This document shows, piece by piece, positions 12,901-25,235 of a stretch of DNA of 64,000 nt. The stretch is taken from positions 2,070,611 through 2,134,610 of the forward strand of contig JAJEKV010000098.1 of the NCBI GenBank assembly GCA_021234155.1, read 5' to 3'. The number at the start of each line of letters is the position of its first letter. The stretch's first letter is position 1. The notes below the pieces were generated by a model. The model searched no databases and was not told the DNA's origin. It worked only from the letters and a program-made list of their open reading frames with translations. Made by a program: the position numbers and the translations under genes. The DNA comes from Isoetes taiwanensis. Taxonomy: Eukaryota > Streptophyta > Lycopodiopsida > Isoetales > Isoetaceae.

Positions 12901-13990
12901 TCCAAAAAACATAAGATTGTACTTCATATAGTTAAGAAACCATGGCCACAAGAATTAAGCCAAAACTTGTAATAATAAAAGAGAAATAATTCCTAAACCG
13001 CACGCAGCATTTTTGAACAAAATAGGGTTTGCCAGCTTCCACATACGTTACATGATAGCAACCAAAGCTGAAAACATACAAATCAATGTGTTCTATCATA
13101 AATAGACAAATACTTTCAATTTTAGCAAGGTTTAGGTCTGTTTATGCTAGGAAAACCCAAGAATGCAGTTCTGGACTGTTGCAAAAACTGTCAAATTCTC
13201 TAATATTTGAACAATCACAACAACATATAGTGAGTTCATTGGTCTTGTAATTCTCGAAGGTCTTTAAGAATCAAGTAAAGATTGATATGGTGGCGATATA
13301 TCGCAAAATTGAAACTTCTATTCTCAGATATATTGGTTTAAGTGGCAGTGGGTCAACTGGACCAATTATGGTCCATGGACTAGGAATGGTCCCCGGGACC
13401 ACTCTAGTGTTAAACAATGGTTATCTTGTTATCAACATAATGGACTTTCGTGAGTGGTTTTACCTAATCTGGTACCTTCGCTTTATTGGCCTCCCCTAAT
13501 CCATTACCAGAGTTAATACTCTTTTGGGATAGGGAAACTCCGCATGAGCAGGTACCTTATTGGTCCACAACGAAGGTAGAACAAAAGAATACTAAAATGC
13601 AGTTTGGGGGCCAACAAAATAGAGTAAAAGTGCAAAACCGATTTAGGAGCGAGAATATGTAGATAAGAAATGTCTGGATGTGCTTAGTTTGCCTAGACAG
13701 GCTTAGAAGCCAACAACCTCTGCATCCATGGTTAGCAGATCGAAATGGGCAAAAATAACATGTGAAGAATTACGACTTAAGTGACAATTATAGGCAAACG
13801 CTTCTCCAATTAACGCCCAAGTAATGCCACCCACGAACTTGAGCCCATCTCCAGAGCTTTTGTGAGCTTCAGCAATGAAATTGCAAAGAAATGCTGGCCA
13901 CGAACTATGCAGAAAGCCTGAGAAAATCAATCGACCAAAAGATGCTAGCAAGATTTTTGAAAATCAAATCTGCGAAAAGGGGAAGGCTTC
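6953..13990. repeat. Direct tandem array of a ~1.8-kb unit (2.6 copies)
   Basis: Unit 1 runs 6953-8813, unit 2 runs 8814-10630, and a partial unit 3 covers 10631-11111 and resumes at 13410-13990. Each unit begins with CTAACTCACACGTG. The array ends just after GCGAAAAGGGGAAGGCTT, which is about 60% of the way through a unit. The units match closely by eye, with scattered substitutions and small indels. For example, units 2 and 3 carry about 60 bases ending near TATTCCTGATATGG that unit 1 lacks. No open frame is conserved over the units, so they look non-coding. Unit 3 is interrupted by a transposon. Confidence 0.85.
11112..13409. mobile_element. Non-autonomous CACTA-ended DNA transposon, 2.3 kb
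   Basis: The element sits inside the third unit of the tandem array. Its ends are CACTAGAATGGTC and GACCACTCTAGTG, which pair as 13-bp terminal inverted repeats with one mismatch. It is flanked by TTAA on both sides, and units 1 and 2 show the uninterrupted site CTTTTAAAC. Short subterminal motifs such as GGTCCA and TGGACCA recur in both orientations, as is usual in the CACTA (En/Spm) superfamily. No transposase-like frame is present, so it must have been moved by enzymes encoded elsewhere. CACTA elements normally make 3-base duplications. Here TTAA (4 bases) fits best, which leaves the superfamily call slightly open. Confidence 0.75.
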
Positions 13991-14550
13991 GCCATAGTTA
14001 TGGTCGAAGAAGGGGAATGTAATTTCCAAGGGATTTTCTATCTTTTAGAACCGTCAGATTCAAAATTAATAGATCTAATGGCTCCTATTCAGTATTATTG
14101 ACGTGGCTTTCCACACATTAGAATTGCAGCAAAAGGTGCACCTCGGGTTAGGCAAGCCTGCTAAACAAAGCATTAGGGTGTATTCCCATTAACACAACAC
14201 CAGTAATTTCAAGCAGGTCCAATTTACTGATTTCCAAGACCACCGTTCCCATTGCACCTGCGATCATGTTTTAGCAGTTCTCGCAAAAACCAAGAAGAGG
14301 ACAGACGAAATCAGGAAAATGACAAACTAAATCTTGCTATAGGACAAACCCAGTGCTGATTTTCAGAAATCAGAAGCTTTCAAATCCATCTGAATTGGAG
14401 TTCCAAGCCTGTGCCATATCAGCAAAATCAAAGTCCAGATGATGAATGGGAATGGGAAGGTTACTCCGGTGCCTGAAACTTGCAAGGTGTCATAGGTACC
14501 GGCCAGTTTTCGGCCTAATGGGGATGCACCCTTAAAGAACAAGAACATTT
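13991..14550. other. Intergenic DNA, no feature recognised
   Basis: Between the end of the tandem array and the Mutator-like element I see no coding sequence, repeat or RNA gene. Confidence 0.4.
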
Positions 14551-14559
14551 TTTATTTTT

Positions 14560-15293
14560 GGGAAATTTACCAAAATAACCTTAATTATTGACTTAATTCC
14601 CAAAAAGCCCTTCATATTTTTGAAATTCCCAAAATGCCCTTAATTTTTAAGTATTTTCCCAAATAGCCCTTTGTATTTTAAAAATCATCAAAAAGCACTT
14701 TTCACAAATGTGAAGATCACCTTATAGTCATGCACTTGTTATTGTTCTTTTTCGGCGACAAGGTCCAGAGCTTTATACCCATCCAAGTTACTTGTTGAGC
14801 TCATTTTGCTATTCATATGATGGAGCTAATTATCCACCAAATATTTAACTTCTTGAAAATAATAAAATGCTATCTCCTGCAACATGTTCTCCTCTTGGCA
14901 GGCCTTAAAGGAAACATGATAGAACAGAAGATAGTAGACAAAAGTGTGTGTACAAGTGCACATATTGTGGTAATGGCGGCCATAATGAGTGCAGTTGAAG
15001 AAATCCTATTTGACATTTCCGTTGTATATTTTTGTCACATTTCTAAAATCTATTTTCCAAATCATTGTCACCTGTAAGAAACACTTCTCTTGCAAAGAAT
15101 GATCATCTATTGTATTAACGTGCTTTTTGGAGATTTTTAGAATGTAAAGGGGTATTTGGAAAAATACTTAAGAATTAAGGGCATTTTGAGAATTTCAAAA
15201 AAATATGAAGGGCTTTTTGGGAATTAAGTTATTTTGGTAAATTTCCCTTTATGAAGGGCTTTTTGGGAATTAAGTTATTTTGGTAAATTTCCC
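14560..15293. mobile_element. Mutator-like element with long TIRs and 9-base target duplication
   Basis: The element starts GGGAAATTTACCAAAATAAC and ends with the complement GTTATTTTGGTAAATTTCCC, preceded by more inverted matches. The inverted repeats extend for over 100 bases and consist of a repeated phrase, roughly TTCCCAAAAAGCCCTT. Both sides carry TTTATTTTT (14551-14559 and 15294-15302), a 9-base duplication typical of Mutator-like elements. Because it is T-rich, chance could contribute to that match. The right end holds a tandem copy of its terminal 46 bases. The interior has only a transposase-like relic, so it is non-autonomous. It ends 74 bases before the helicase start codon, inside the promoter or 5' leader. 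Confidence 0.75.
14897..14998 (+). pseudogene. Zinc-knuckle relic of a MULE/FAR1-type transposase inside the element
   Basis: One frame reads GRP, a stop, then RKHDRTEDSRQ and KCTYCGNGGHNE before a second stop. A basic GRPxxKR-like stretch followed by C-x2-C-x4-H-N is the arrangement found at the C-terminus of Mutator and FAR1-type transposases. The final cysteine is displaced and two stops break the frame. The location inside long terminal inverted repeats supports origin from an autonomous Mutator-like relative. The match is short and made by eye. Confidence 0.45.
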
Positions 15294-15367
15294 TTTATTT
15301 TTCTCCCCCTAGCGTAATGGAAACCAAAACCTTGTTTGTTTCCTTGGTTAAACCCTAGCATCGGGCT

Positions 15368-18300
15368 ATGGCGACCCCAAAGAGGCGAAGCCCTCCAAGT
15401 CCGACAGCAGCAGAGGCAATAAAAGAGCATTCCAAAAAGCCTCGTTCCACTTCTCCAGGACCAGCCTCGCCTCTGGAGCAGGAACCCATCAATCGTCTAT
15501 CCAATGTCCAAGGTGCGAGTTGTGTCCACGACGTATCTTATCCAGAAAATTATCAAGCACAGCCTAACCAGCTTGTATGGTCATCCCCCAAACCGGCCAG
15601 GGAGTACCCATTCACATTGGACCCGTTCCAACAAGAAGCAGTCCGGTGTTTGGAGGCAGGAGAGTCAGTTCTGGTGAGTTGAATCTGTTCAATTTGCTTG
15701 CTATCTTTTGTTTTGCAGAATTTTTAGAAGTCGAAATGCAGGTTTCTGCTCATACGTCGGCAGGAAAGACTGTTGTCGCTGAATATGCCATTGCGATGTC
15801 TTTGAAGAATAATCAAAGAGTGGTCTATACTTCACCAATCAAAGCCCTGAGTAATCAGAAGTTCCGTGAGCTGGCTGAAGAATTCTCCGACGTTGGTCTA
15901 ATGACAGGGGACGTAACTATATCTCCAAATGCATCATGCCTGGTATGGTAATCTCTGTTAGTAAATGTAAATAGGCATGCCTGTGTGTGATAACTTTAAA
16001 TTTATCTACCGGCTATGTTTTAGAGAAGGAATTATTGTTCGGGTTACCAAACTTAGTTTTTTGCTTTTGAAAGGTAATGACAACAGAGATTCTGCGGAGT
16101 ATGCAGTATCGTGGTTCAGAAATTATGAGGGAGGTGGCATGGATCATATTTGATGAGGTACATTACATGCGTGACCGTGAGCGTGGGGTAGTATGGGAAG
16201 AGAGCATTGTGATGGCTCCAAAAAATGCACGTTTCGTGTTTCTATCTGCAACTGTCCCAAATGCAAAGGAATTTGCAGATTGGGTTGCAAAGGTAGTGAT
16301 CCAATTGCTTCATATGTATTTAAAGCTGTTTGATGTTCATATAAATCATCTGCAGGTCCATCAACAACCATGCCACATAGTTTACACTGATTTTCGACCT
16401 ACTCCCCTTCAGCACTTGATCTTTCCTTCTGGAGCTGATGGCCTGTATGTAGTGGTAGATGAAAAGGGAACATTTCGAGATGATAATTTTCAGAAAGCAA
16501 TGAATGCAGTCTCTGTCAATGTGGCTGATCATACTGGTAAAAGAGACAATGGAAAATGGCGGAGGGGTCTTAATATTAAAAATGGGGAATCAAGTGATAT
16601 CTTTAAAATTGTTCAAATGATTATGCAGAACAATTATTCTCCTGCAATTGTGTTTAGTTTTAGTAAACGAGATTGCGAGAATTTGGCAGTGCAGGTAACT
16701 CACTCACATTCTTGTGCATTCTTATTGGGAGACTAATTTAGGATATATTTGTTACTGAAGATGTTGAAGCTCGACTTGAATGATGAGAATGAGAAGGAGC
16801 TAGTAGAAGGTATTTTTTGGAATGCTATGGATTCACTTTCAGACGATGACAAAAAACTTCCACAGGTTTGAGTGTAGTCTGCATTAAGATGAAAAGTTTA
16901 AAAATCACGTGGAGCCCTATTGCCTCAAGCCTGCAATGCAATGCATAATAATACTTCCCTTTTCTTTGTTTGGTGCAGGTTAGCCAGCTCCTACCTCATT
17001 TAAAGCGAGGAATAGGGGTACATCATTCTGGTCTCTTGCCTATCCTGAAGGAGGTTATAGAAATACTTTTTCAAGAGGGGCTTATTAAGGTCAATCTACT
17101 TTATATTCTGAAGTCTTTCAAAGTATAACTTAACCCCATATTACAAGAACAAGCATCAGCACAAAGAGCCTTGAAACACAAAGGCATTCATGATGTCTGT
17201 CTGTATCTGGGTGTGCTATAGTGTTGAGTGATAAGCTAAAATGTTTATATTTTCCAGTGCTTGTTTGCTACAGAGACTTTCAGTATTGGGTTAAACATGC
17301 CTGCAAAGACAGTTGTATTTACCAGTGTCCGCAAATTTGATGGCACCAAGTTCAGAGTGATAACTAGTGGAGAATACATACAAATGAGTGGTCGTGCTGG
17401 ACGTCGAGGACTCGATGCCATAGGTACTTGCATTCTTATGGTCGACGAGAAGCTAGAGCCTGCAGCAGCAAAATCAATTGTTAAGGGAGCTGCTGATCCA
17501 CTAAACAGGTGATGCATAAGGATAGAGTTTTTAATAACTAAATAGGTTAATTTATTTGATTCTGATAATGTTGATGCCTTTGTCCTTTGCAGTGCTTTCC
17601 ACCTGAGTTACAACATGATATTGAACCAGATGCGTTGTGAGGAGAGCAACCCTGAAAATTTGTTGAAACAGTCATTTTACCAATTTCAGTGTGATCGTGG
17701 CCTCCCAACGTTGAAGGTATTGGTCACACAATTACGCTAAAGGATAGAACTCTTTTCTGGCTTTGGAAAGGAAGGGTAAGCTAATGGATGTTGTAAATGT
17801 ATGACATTCTTGATGCAGGAACGAATTAAAGATCTTGAGGAAGAACGGGATTCTATAAGTATTGAAGATGAGGAAAAAGTTGTGGAATACAATAAAATGC
17901 TTAAGCAGATACAAGAGTTGAAGTCTGATATTCGAAATATTGTATTTTCTCCTCGTCATTGTATCCCCTTTTTCCAACCTGGACGTCTGGTCCGTATTAT
18001 GCGGTCTTGTAATGGGGATGAAGAGTATCAGAAGTTACTTGAGCATGAACCTGCCATCTGGGGAGTCATTGTGAATTTTGAAAAAGTGTCAGAAGCAGTT
18101 GAGGAAGGTATGCGTATGTGTTCTATTTTTTAGTTTGAAGTACATGAATCAATTATATTTCTGTTGTTGCAGAGGATAATGACAAGAAGGTGCAACAGTT
18201 CAAAGTGGATGTTTTAGTACAATGTTTACCGGACAAGAACAATAATCGGAAGGTTGTCAAGATAGTTCCATTCAACGAGCCTGGAGAACCCATTGTGACA

Positions 18301-19588
18301 GCACTTCCTCTCACACAGGTTCGAACCTCTGGCATGAGTGCCAGAAGCCAATTATGTGGATTTTATGAATATTTTTTTATTGTTTTTTCAATATCATTAT
18401 GAATAAACACGTTTATTTGGATATTATATACAGCGCAATTCTAATTTTTTAATGTTGATGTAGTTGCAAAGCCTTAGTGCTGTTCGGGTGCTAATTCCAA
18501 AGGACCTTCGTCCAATTGAACAACGGGAGAGAATGATTAAAGCTGCCGATGAGGCTCTCCGGAGGTGTCCTCAGATGTTGGATCCTATTGATGATATGAA
18601 GGTACTATAGATATTTGTAGTTTAGTTATTTTCTTCTGGTTTGAAGCAACATGCAAATCTCTGTTATCAGATTCAGAGTAACAGCTATGAGAAATATACA
18701 CGTCGGTTGGAGTCTTTGGAAGCTCTTCTTGAGAAGCATCCGTTGTCCTCATCACCAACACTTAACTACCGTCTGAAAGCGCTTGATAAAAAGAAAGCCT
18801 TAACTGCTTCAATTCGTGCTGCTCGTGGAAGCATACGTTCAGCATCTGCTTTGGCCTTCAAAGAGGAACTGAAGGCCCGGAAAAGAGTTCTAAGAAGACT
18901 GCAGTGAGTTATTGATTGAAACTACATTGTTTAGTGGCACAGTTCTGTTGGATAACCCATAGAAGTTGTTTTCAGGTATACAACAAGTGATGATATTGTA
19001 GAGCTAAAAGGGCGGATTGCCTGTGAAATAACTAGTGCTGATGAGTTGGTTATCACGGAGCTGTTTTTTAGTGGAGTTTTGAAGGAAGCATCAACAGAAC
19101 AGCTGGCTGCCTTATTATCTTGTTTTGTCTGGCAAGAAAAGGTAAAAGGATCAAAAAAACTTTCAGAGGAACTCTCTGGCTTGTATTCTCAACTCAAAGA
19201 TACGGCAAGAAAGATTGGGAAAGTTCAAGATGAGTGCAAGGTATAAGGTATTGTATACATTTTAATGCTGATTTTGGTTGCACTAATTATCTGAGCCAAT
19301 CGTGTGCAGATTTCAACAGACATCGAAGAATATGTGAACTCTTTCCGGCCTGATATAATGGAGTTGGTTTATGCCTGGTGCAAAGGTTCTTCATTTCTGG
19401 AAATAATGAAGATGGCAGAAGTATTTGAAGGCAGCCTTGTTCGTGCATTAAGACGGTTGGAAGAGTTGTTGCAGGAGCTGATAGTAGTCACGAAATCAAT
19501 TGGTGATCAGGATATGGAGGCAAAATTCCAGGATACAGTTGTAAAGATTAAGAGAGATATTGTGTTTGCAGCATCATTGTACTTGTAG
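15368..19588 (+). CDS. HEN2: DExH-box RNA helicase, HEN2/MTR4 family (nuclear exosome co-factor), 14 exons
   Basis: Exons: 15368-15673, 15742-15942, 16074-16292, 16356-16694, 16761-16865, 16979-17089, 17258-17508, 17593-17716, 17819-18107, 18173-18318, 18464-18601, 18671-18903, 18976-19240 and 19310-19588, all with GT/AG borders and an uninterrupted frame. Motif I is AHTSAGKT, motif II is DEVHY, motif III is SATVPN, then [12 protein letters not shown] (IV), [18 protein letters not shown] (V) and [10 protein letters not shown] (VI). The C-terminal arch and DSHCT region ends [10 protein letters not shown]. Such helicases unwind RNA and feed it to the nuclear exosome. The [19 protein letters not shown]-type segment and C-terminal wording fit HEN2, the nucleoplasmic paralogue, better than nucleolar MTR4. 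The length is normal for the family. The start ATG is the first in frame, followed by a basic, disordered N-terminus. Confidence 0.93.
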
Positions 19589-20159
19589 GGTGAAGCTTAT
19601 TTGTAATTGGCTGTGATGATTCTTCTGTCCACTAAAAGTGGGCATCCAAACTGTACATATAGGAACTTCAAATCTCTGAAGATAAAAATGATTTGTAATT
19701 TCACCATCACGAACTAAAGATCACTCCATGGCCTTACGCATGTTCTTTTGTTGCTCGTTTATTTGAGGGTGTGTTAAGCATGTGGAGGCAATGAAGAAGG
19801 CGCACTTGTTTAAGAAAGGCTCATTGGAGTGTTCTAGAGGGGATGAATTCACCAGGTCCCCAACTCATAATGCGCGCTTTACATTTTCTTGAAGCATGGT
19901 TTTTTTTATGGCTTGAAATTAGGTACTCAAACCTTCCCTTCCATGAAGAGTTTATACCTTTGTAGAATGCGGTGGAAAAACGCTAGGTACCTGTTGCAAG
20001 CACGGCAGATGGGGTCGATTATGGACCTTGTTAGGAGTATGAAAGTCGCCAACTAAGGAGAATGTACAGACTTCAAAAAGAAAATTGGGCATCAAAATGG
20101 CCATAGAACAATGTGAGAAAACCAATCCACAAAACGAAATTTAGGTCCTATGGGTCACA
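19589..20159. other. 3' flank of the helicase gene
   Basis: This stretch should contain the helicase 3' untranslated region. There is no further coding sequence and no exact AATAAA close to the stop. Confidence 0.4.
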
Positions 20160-21400
20160 TTGCCACAAGCGGAATGTGGAAGTTATAAAAGTGCCAAGTA
20201 ACATAGGAAACTTGAATGGATGAAATTTCTCCCTTTTCAGGTGAATTAATTGTGAATTAATTCTTCTGACAAGTGATTCATAGGGTTCCTAAGATAAAGC
20301 AAAATTCAAGCTTGATGTGAGCCCAATATATTTGAACCATTGCCTAGTAAAGTGCATGAACCTGCAAATTGTTCGGGCCTAATATGTAGTTGGAGACACG
20401 TAGTTGGAAGACTGACACGAGTTGGTCATTCCAGATCCAAGGGTCAGGATTACCTATAAACCAATTTTTCTTCAAGATCCAAGGGTTAGGATTAGCTATA
20501 AACTAGTTTTCTGTCTTTAGGATGGTGACTTTTGTTGGATAACTAAGAGGTTAGCTAAGGTCACGACATCCTTCATAGGTATTGCACTTTCTATGCTATT
20601 GTTTTTATTTATTCAATTGATTAGTGAACGATCATCTATTTTATTTATTCAATTGATTGGTGAACGATCTTTTGTTTTATGATAGCTTTGCATCTTCCAC
20701 TTTCCAAGAGTCCAATTTTTTAACTTCTAAATAGAATTTTGGCTTTTGAGGCGAGAAAAGGAACATACCTTCTTTTGTAGTAGGATTAGCATCCGCAATG
20801 CAAAAACTAGAGCAACATGAGAAGCATGCCATTAGTCCTAAAAGATTCCAAACAGTATGCTCAAATTCACCATACCTGAAAATAAAACGTTGCCACAAGT
20901 GGAATGTGGAAGTTTTAAAAGTGCCAAGTAACATAAATACAGTTGAAGGAAACTTGGATGAATGAAATTTCTTCCATTTTCAAATGAATTATTTCTTCTG
21001 ACAAGTGATTCATAGGGTCCCTATGGTAAAGCTAAATTCAAGCTTGATGTGAGCCCAGTATATTTGAAACATTGCCTAGTAAAGTGCATGAACCTGCAAA
21101 TTGTTCGGGCCTGATATGTAGTTGGAGATACGTAATTGGAAGACGACATGAGTTGGTCATTCAAGGTCCAAGGAAGATTACTATAAACTAGTTTTTCTTC
21201 AAGATCCAAGGGTCAGGATTACCTATAAACATTTTATTTTGTATGATTCTGTTTTTCATTCATGATTAGTGAACGATCATTTTTATTTATTCAATTGATT
21301 GGCGAATGACCTTCTGTTTTATGATAGCTTTGCATCTTCCCCTTTCTAAGAGTCCCATTTTTTATCTCCTAAATAGGATTTTGGCTATTCAAGGAAGAAA
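20160..21400. repeat. Direct duplication of ~0.5-0.6 kb
   Basis: The stretch from about 20160 to 20760 recurs from about 20892 to 21400. Shared landmarks are GTGGAATGTGGAAGTT, CAAGCTTGATGTGAGCCCA, TGCATGAACCTGCAAATTG and TTTTATGATAGCTTTGCATC. The second copy is slightly shorter. The sequence is non-coding as far as I can see. Its right edge abuts the decayed Ty3-type pol, so it may belong to that element's 3' region. Confidence 0.7.
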
Positions 21401-22870
21401 GAAACATGTCTTCTTTATAATGCCTCATATGTGTAAAGCTTTTATGACCCTTAGATATTCCCGATCATGGGCGAAACAATGTTGCTCGACATCGTTCAAC
21501 TTTTTGGAGTCGTATGAGATTACTCTTTCTTCTTGCATGAGGACTCATCCAGTTGCCACTCACTCGCATTTGTTGGTAATGTGCAACCCAATCTTTGACT
21601 TTCTTGTGCTTAGTGAGATCTGAGAAAGGGGCTGCTCACTTCGCAACATCTTTGACAATTTGCCTATAATAATCCGCAAGGCATAAGAATCTTCTCTCTT
21701 CGGACATGTTCTTTGGAGCTGGCCAATTGACTATCACTTCAATCATTGCTGGATCGGTGGAGATTCCCTCTAGTGTCACTACATGCCCGACGTATTCCTT
21801 CTTACTTGTTGCAAAAAGCACTTCTAAAGTTTAGCATAAAGACGATGCTGTCTCTACTTTTCTAATACTATTCTCAAATGAACTGGATGTTCCTCCATGG
21901 ACTTACTGTAATTTGGAATGTTATCCAAAAAGAATGATGACAAACTCATCTAAAAAGTTTATAAAGACATCATTTGTCAGACGCATAAATGTTGTCGGGG
22001 CATTTGATAGACAAAAAGGCGTCACTGTAACTTATAATGATCATACTGCATTCTAAAACCTGTCTTATGGATGTTTTCCTCCTTGTTGATTTGATGACAT
22101 CCAGATCTTAGATTGATTTTGAAGAATTGCTCCCGGGACCTGGTCCATTAAGTCGTCTGGCCTTCACAATACGTACTTGTTCCTTATCGTATGCTTATTG
22201 GGTTGGCATTATACTTCCATCTTTCTTCTTCCCAAAGGGTACTGTTGCTGCAAATGGTGATACGCTTTACCTAAGGAACCCAAGTTCCAACAATTTCTTC
22301 CATTGCCTCTTGAGTTCTATTATCTGGCTTTGCATTTGGTGCAAGAGTAATTCTGCATTCTATGCCTCTATAAGATGGAATCTCTCAGATTTCATCCGGA
22401 AGATGTCATGAAGCTCTTTCATTAGATCACAATTGCCTTAGATAACTGACTGAAACTAAGGTCTTCCTTTATATACTTGCAATCGGGGTCAACAGCTTGC
22501 AGCTTACGATATATGTGACCTCATCTCTTTTAATGTACTTACCTAGCTTTTTGGGTGATATCATGCATTGCATGACTGAAATGACTTCCTTAGCTTTAAT
22601 TGTAAGGTGCTTGCCATTTGGTACTAGGATGGATATTTCTTGCTCACGGCAATCAATTATTCCCTTAGCCGGGTTTTAATTATTCCATGTCTACTATGAG
22701 GTCGTACTTGTCGTTGATAACTTCGGCGCCGATGCTTAACTTTGCTCTGCTTAAGGTGATATCGAAGTTGACTTTTGTTCCTTTGGTGCTGCGAACTGCT
22801 CCATCTTGCCATACTTTTCGGTGTAGACTTAGATTTAGGAGTCTTACCATTATAGATATTTGCCATCTAG
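21395..22870 (-). pseudogene. Decayed Ty3-type retrotransposon pol (protease, RT, RNase H remnants)
   Basis: Reading the - strand from high to low coordinates, the frames are broken but in the usual order. A protease-like region near 22870-22640 contains YDLIVDMELL. The RT N-terminal segment near 22350-22200 contains SVSPFAATVPFGKKKDGS. Connecting RT sequence follows, then KEYVGHVVTLEGISTDP and NWPAPKN at 21815-21700. RNase H lies near 21570-21400, with VLMQEERVISYDSKKLN. Stops and frameshifts lie between all of these. No matching gag, integrase or LTR pair was found on this strand, so it is an isolated fragment. Confidence 0.8.
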
Positions 22871-23160
22871 GAGATGCAGTTATGAGTTAATGAATTATTT
22901 ACATAAGTCCTTTGGCCACAAGGTTTTTTTCATCATGACATTTCCTTTGGTCACAAAAGTCTATGCAATCAAATAATTATTCTCGTTCTAGATCTAAGCT
23001 AGACTCTAGGAATTACACCTTTCTTGGTTATTCCCTTCTAGAATTAGTCCCACCTTTGAGTTGATGCCATCTAAGAAGTTGGCCGGACTTGTTAGATTGC
23101 TTCTCTTCCCTGGGTCGGATTATCTCATGGACGCTGCCAATGTGGCATGACATAAAAACA

Positions 23161-24110
<950 letters not shown>

Positions 24111-24119
24111 GTATCAATT

Positions 24120-24131
24120 TGGTATGAGAGC
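24120..24131 (+). promoter_or_regulatory. Retrotransposon primer-binding site (initiator tRNA-Met type)
   Basis: TGGTATGAGAGC differs by one base from TGGTATCAGAGC, the usual plant primer-binding site complementary to initiator methionine tRNA. It follows an LTR-like end in CA with a three-base spacer, and a gag-like start codon comes 28 bases later, as expected. Confidence 0.7.
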
Positions 24132-24158
24132 AGAGTTCTAATCTAGGAACCTGTGCAA

Positions 24159-25235
24159 ATGGCCAACCGCTTCAACACTCTTGATAGCCAGTATCAACAA
24201 GTGCCAAGAACTGCAGATTTCATAGCGAGTCAAATCGCTAACCAGATTGCTTTTCCACCGCCAACATTCCATCTGGACTATCAATGAAAATTGGAGCAGA
24301 TAGCTCCTGCCTAATAATTCTCAGCAGCCTCCATTGCCACGCAGATCCCTGCCACCTAATCCTCCTTCAATAGTTAATCCACTGCCAATTAATCCTCGCC
24401 AGTAAATTCATCGCCCGTTAATCCTCCACCAACTAGTCCCAATCAAGATCTCACAGTTGTGTAGAAGTGGAAAATCAAAATAAGAAAGACAAACTATCGA
24501 AATAGTTGGAGAAGTTGGATTTACCTTATTTCGAAGGTGTAAGTGTTAAATCAATGCAGATGATAGCTTTCATGGAATCTGAGAGAAGTCTTTTGAAAGA
24601 ACTTATGCCCGGGGGGTGCAGCTAATGTAAGAGACATAGAGCATGTGCGTGCATGGTTTAAGAGAAATTAACCCTTACACGAAATTTTTCTTAAGAAATT
24701 TCCCTCATATTCCATATACCCCTACCATATTTCTCATATAATTTATATGGAATTCAAGCATAAAAAACCTCACAGTAGGTTGGCAAAAAAAACCCCTCCC
24801 TTACACTCACATAGTTTCTACAGTTTTTTCGTTTTTTCTGAGTGCATCCCTTGGGAATTCACGCAATAGAACAGGAAAAACTTCAAACTAAGAATATATA
24901 TCTGGATGACCAAGCATAAGTCTGGTGGCAAGGTCGCAAGCAGATGGAGCCACATGTTAATTCAGGGAAAGACTTTCAGAGTGCATTTGAAGCTCACTAC
25001 TTGCCAGCAGCAAAGAGAATGGGACTTAGTTAAACAGGGCAAGATAGTCTCTAAAAATTACATGAATTTTAGCCATTTGGGTTCTCAAGTTCAAAACTTG
25101 AGTGAAGTTGTACCCCTGAGCAAGTTCATGAATAGGGTTACGAGAAGACATGTTCGCAGAGTTGGATCTTATCGAACCAAGAAGTATGGAGGACACAATG
25201 AAGGCAGGAGCTGCGAAATGAAAACTAAATCCTAA
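24159..25235 (+). pseudogene. Decayed Ty3-type gag
   Basis: The frame begins MANRFNTLDSQYQQVPRTA, soon hits stops, and passes through a Pro-rich low-complexity stretch. From about 24906 to 25235 a frame resembles the gag core: W at the start, REWDLVKQGKIVSKNYMN (like the usual L-x-QG-x-MSVxEY pattern), then a later RRHVRR. It lacks the CCHC knuckle and any pol downstream. Its orientation is opposite to the pol remnant at 21-23 kb, so the two come from separate insertions or from one that was rearranged. Confidence 0.6.

Noticed and set aside
14817-15077. 86-residue + strand frame inside the Mutator-like element
   Set aside because: The hydrophobic translation has no motif; the zinc-knuckle-like relic is in a different frame and is the better explanation.
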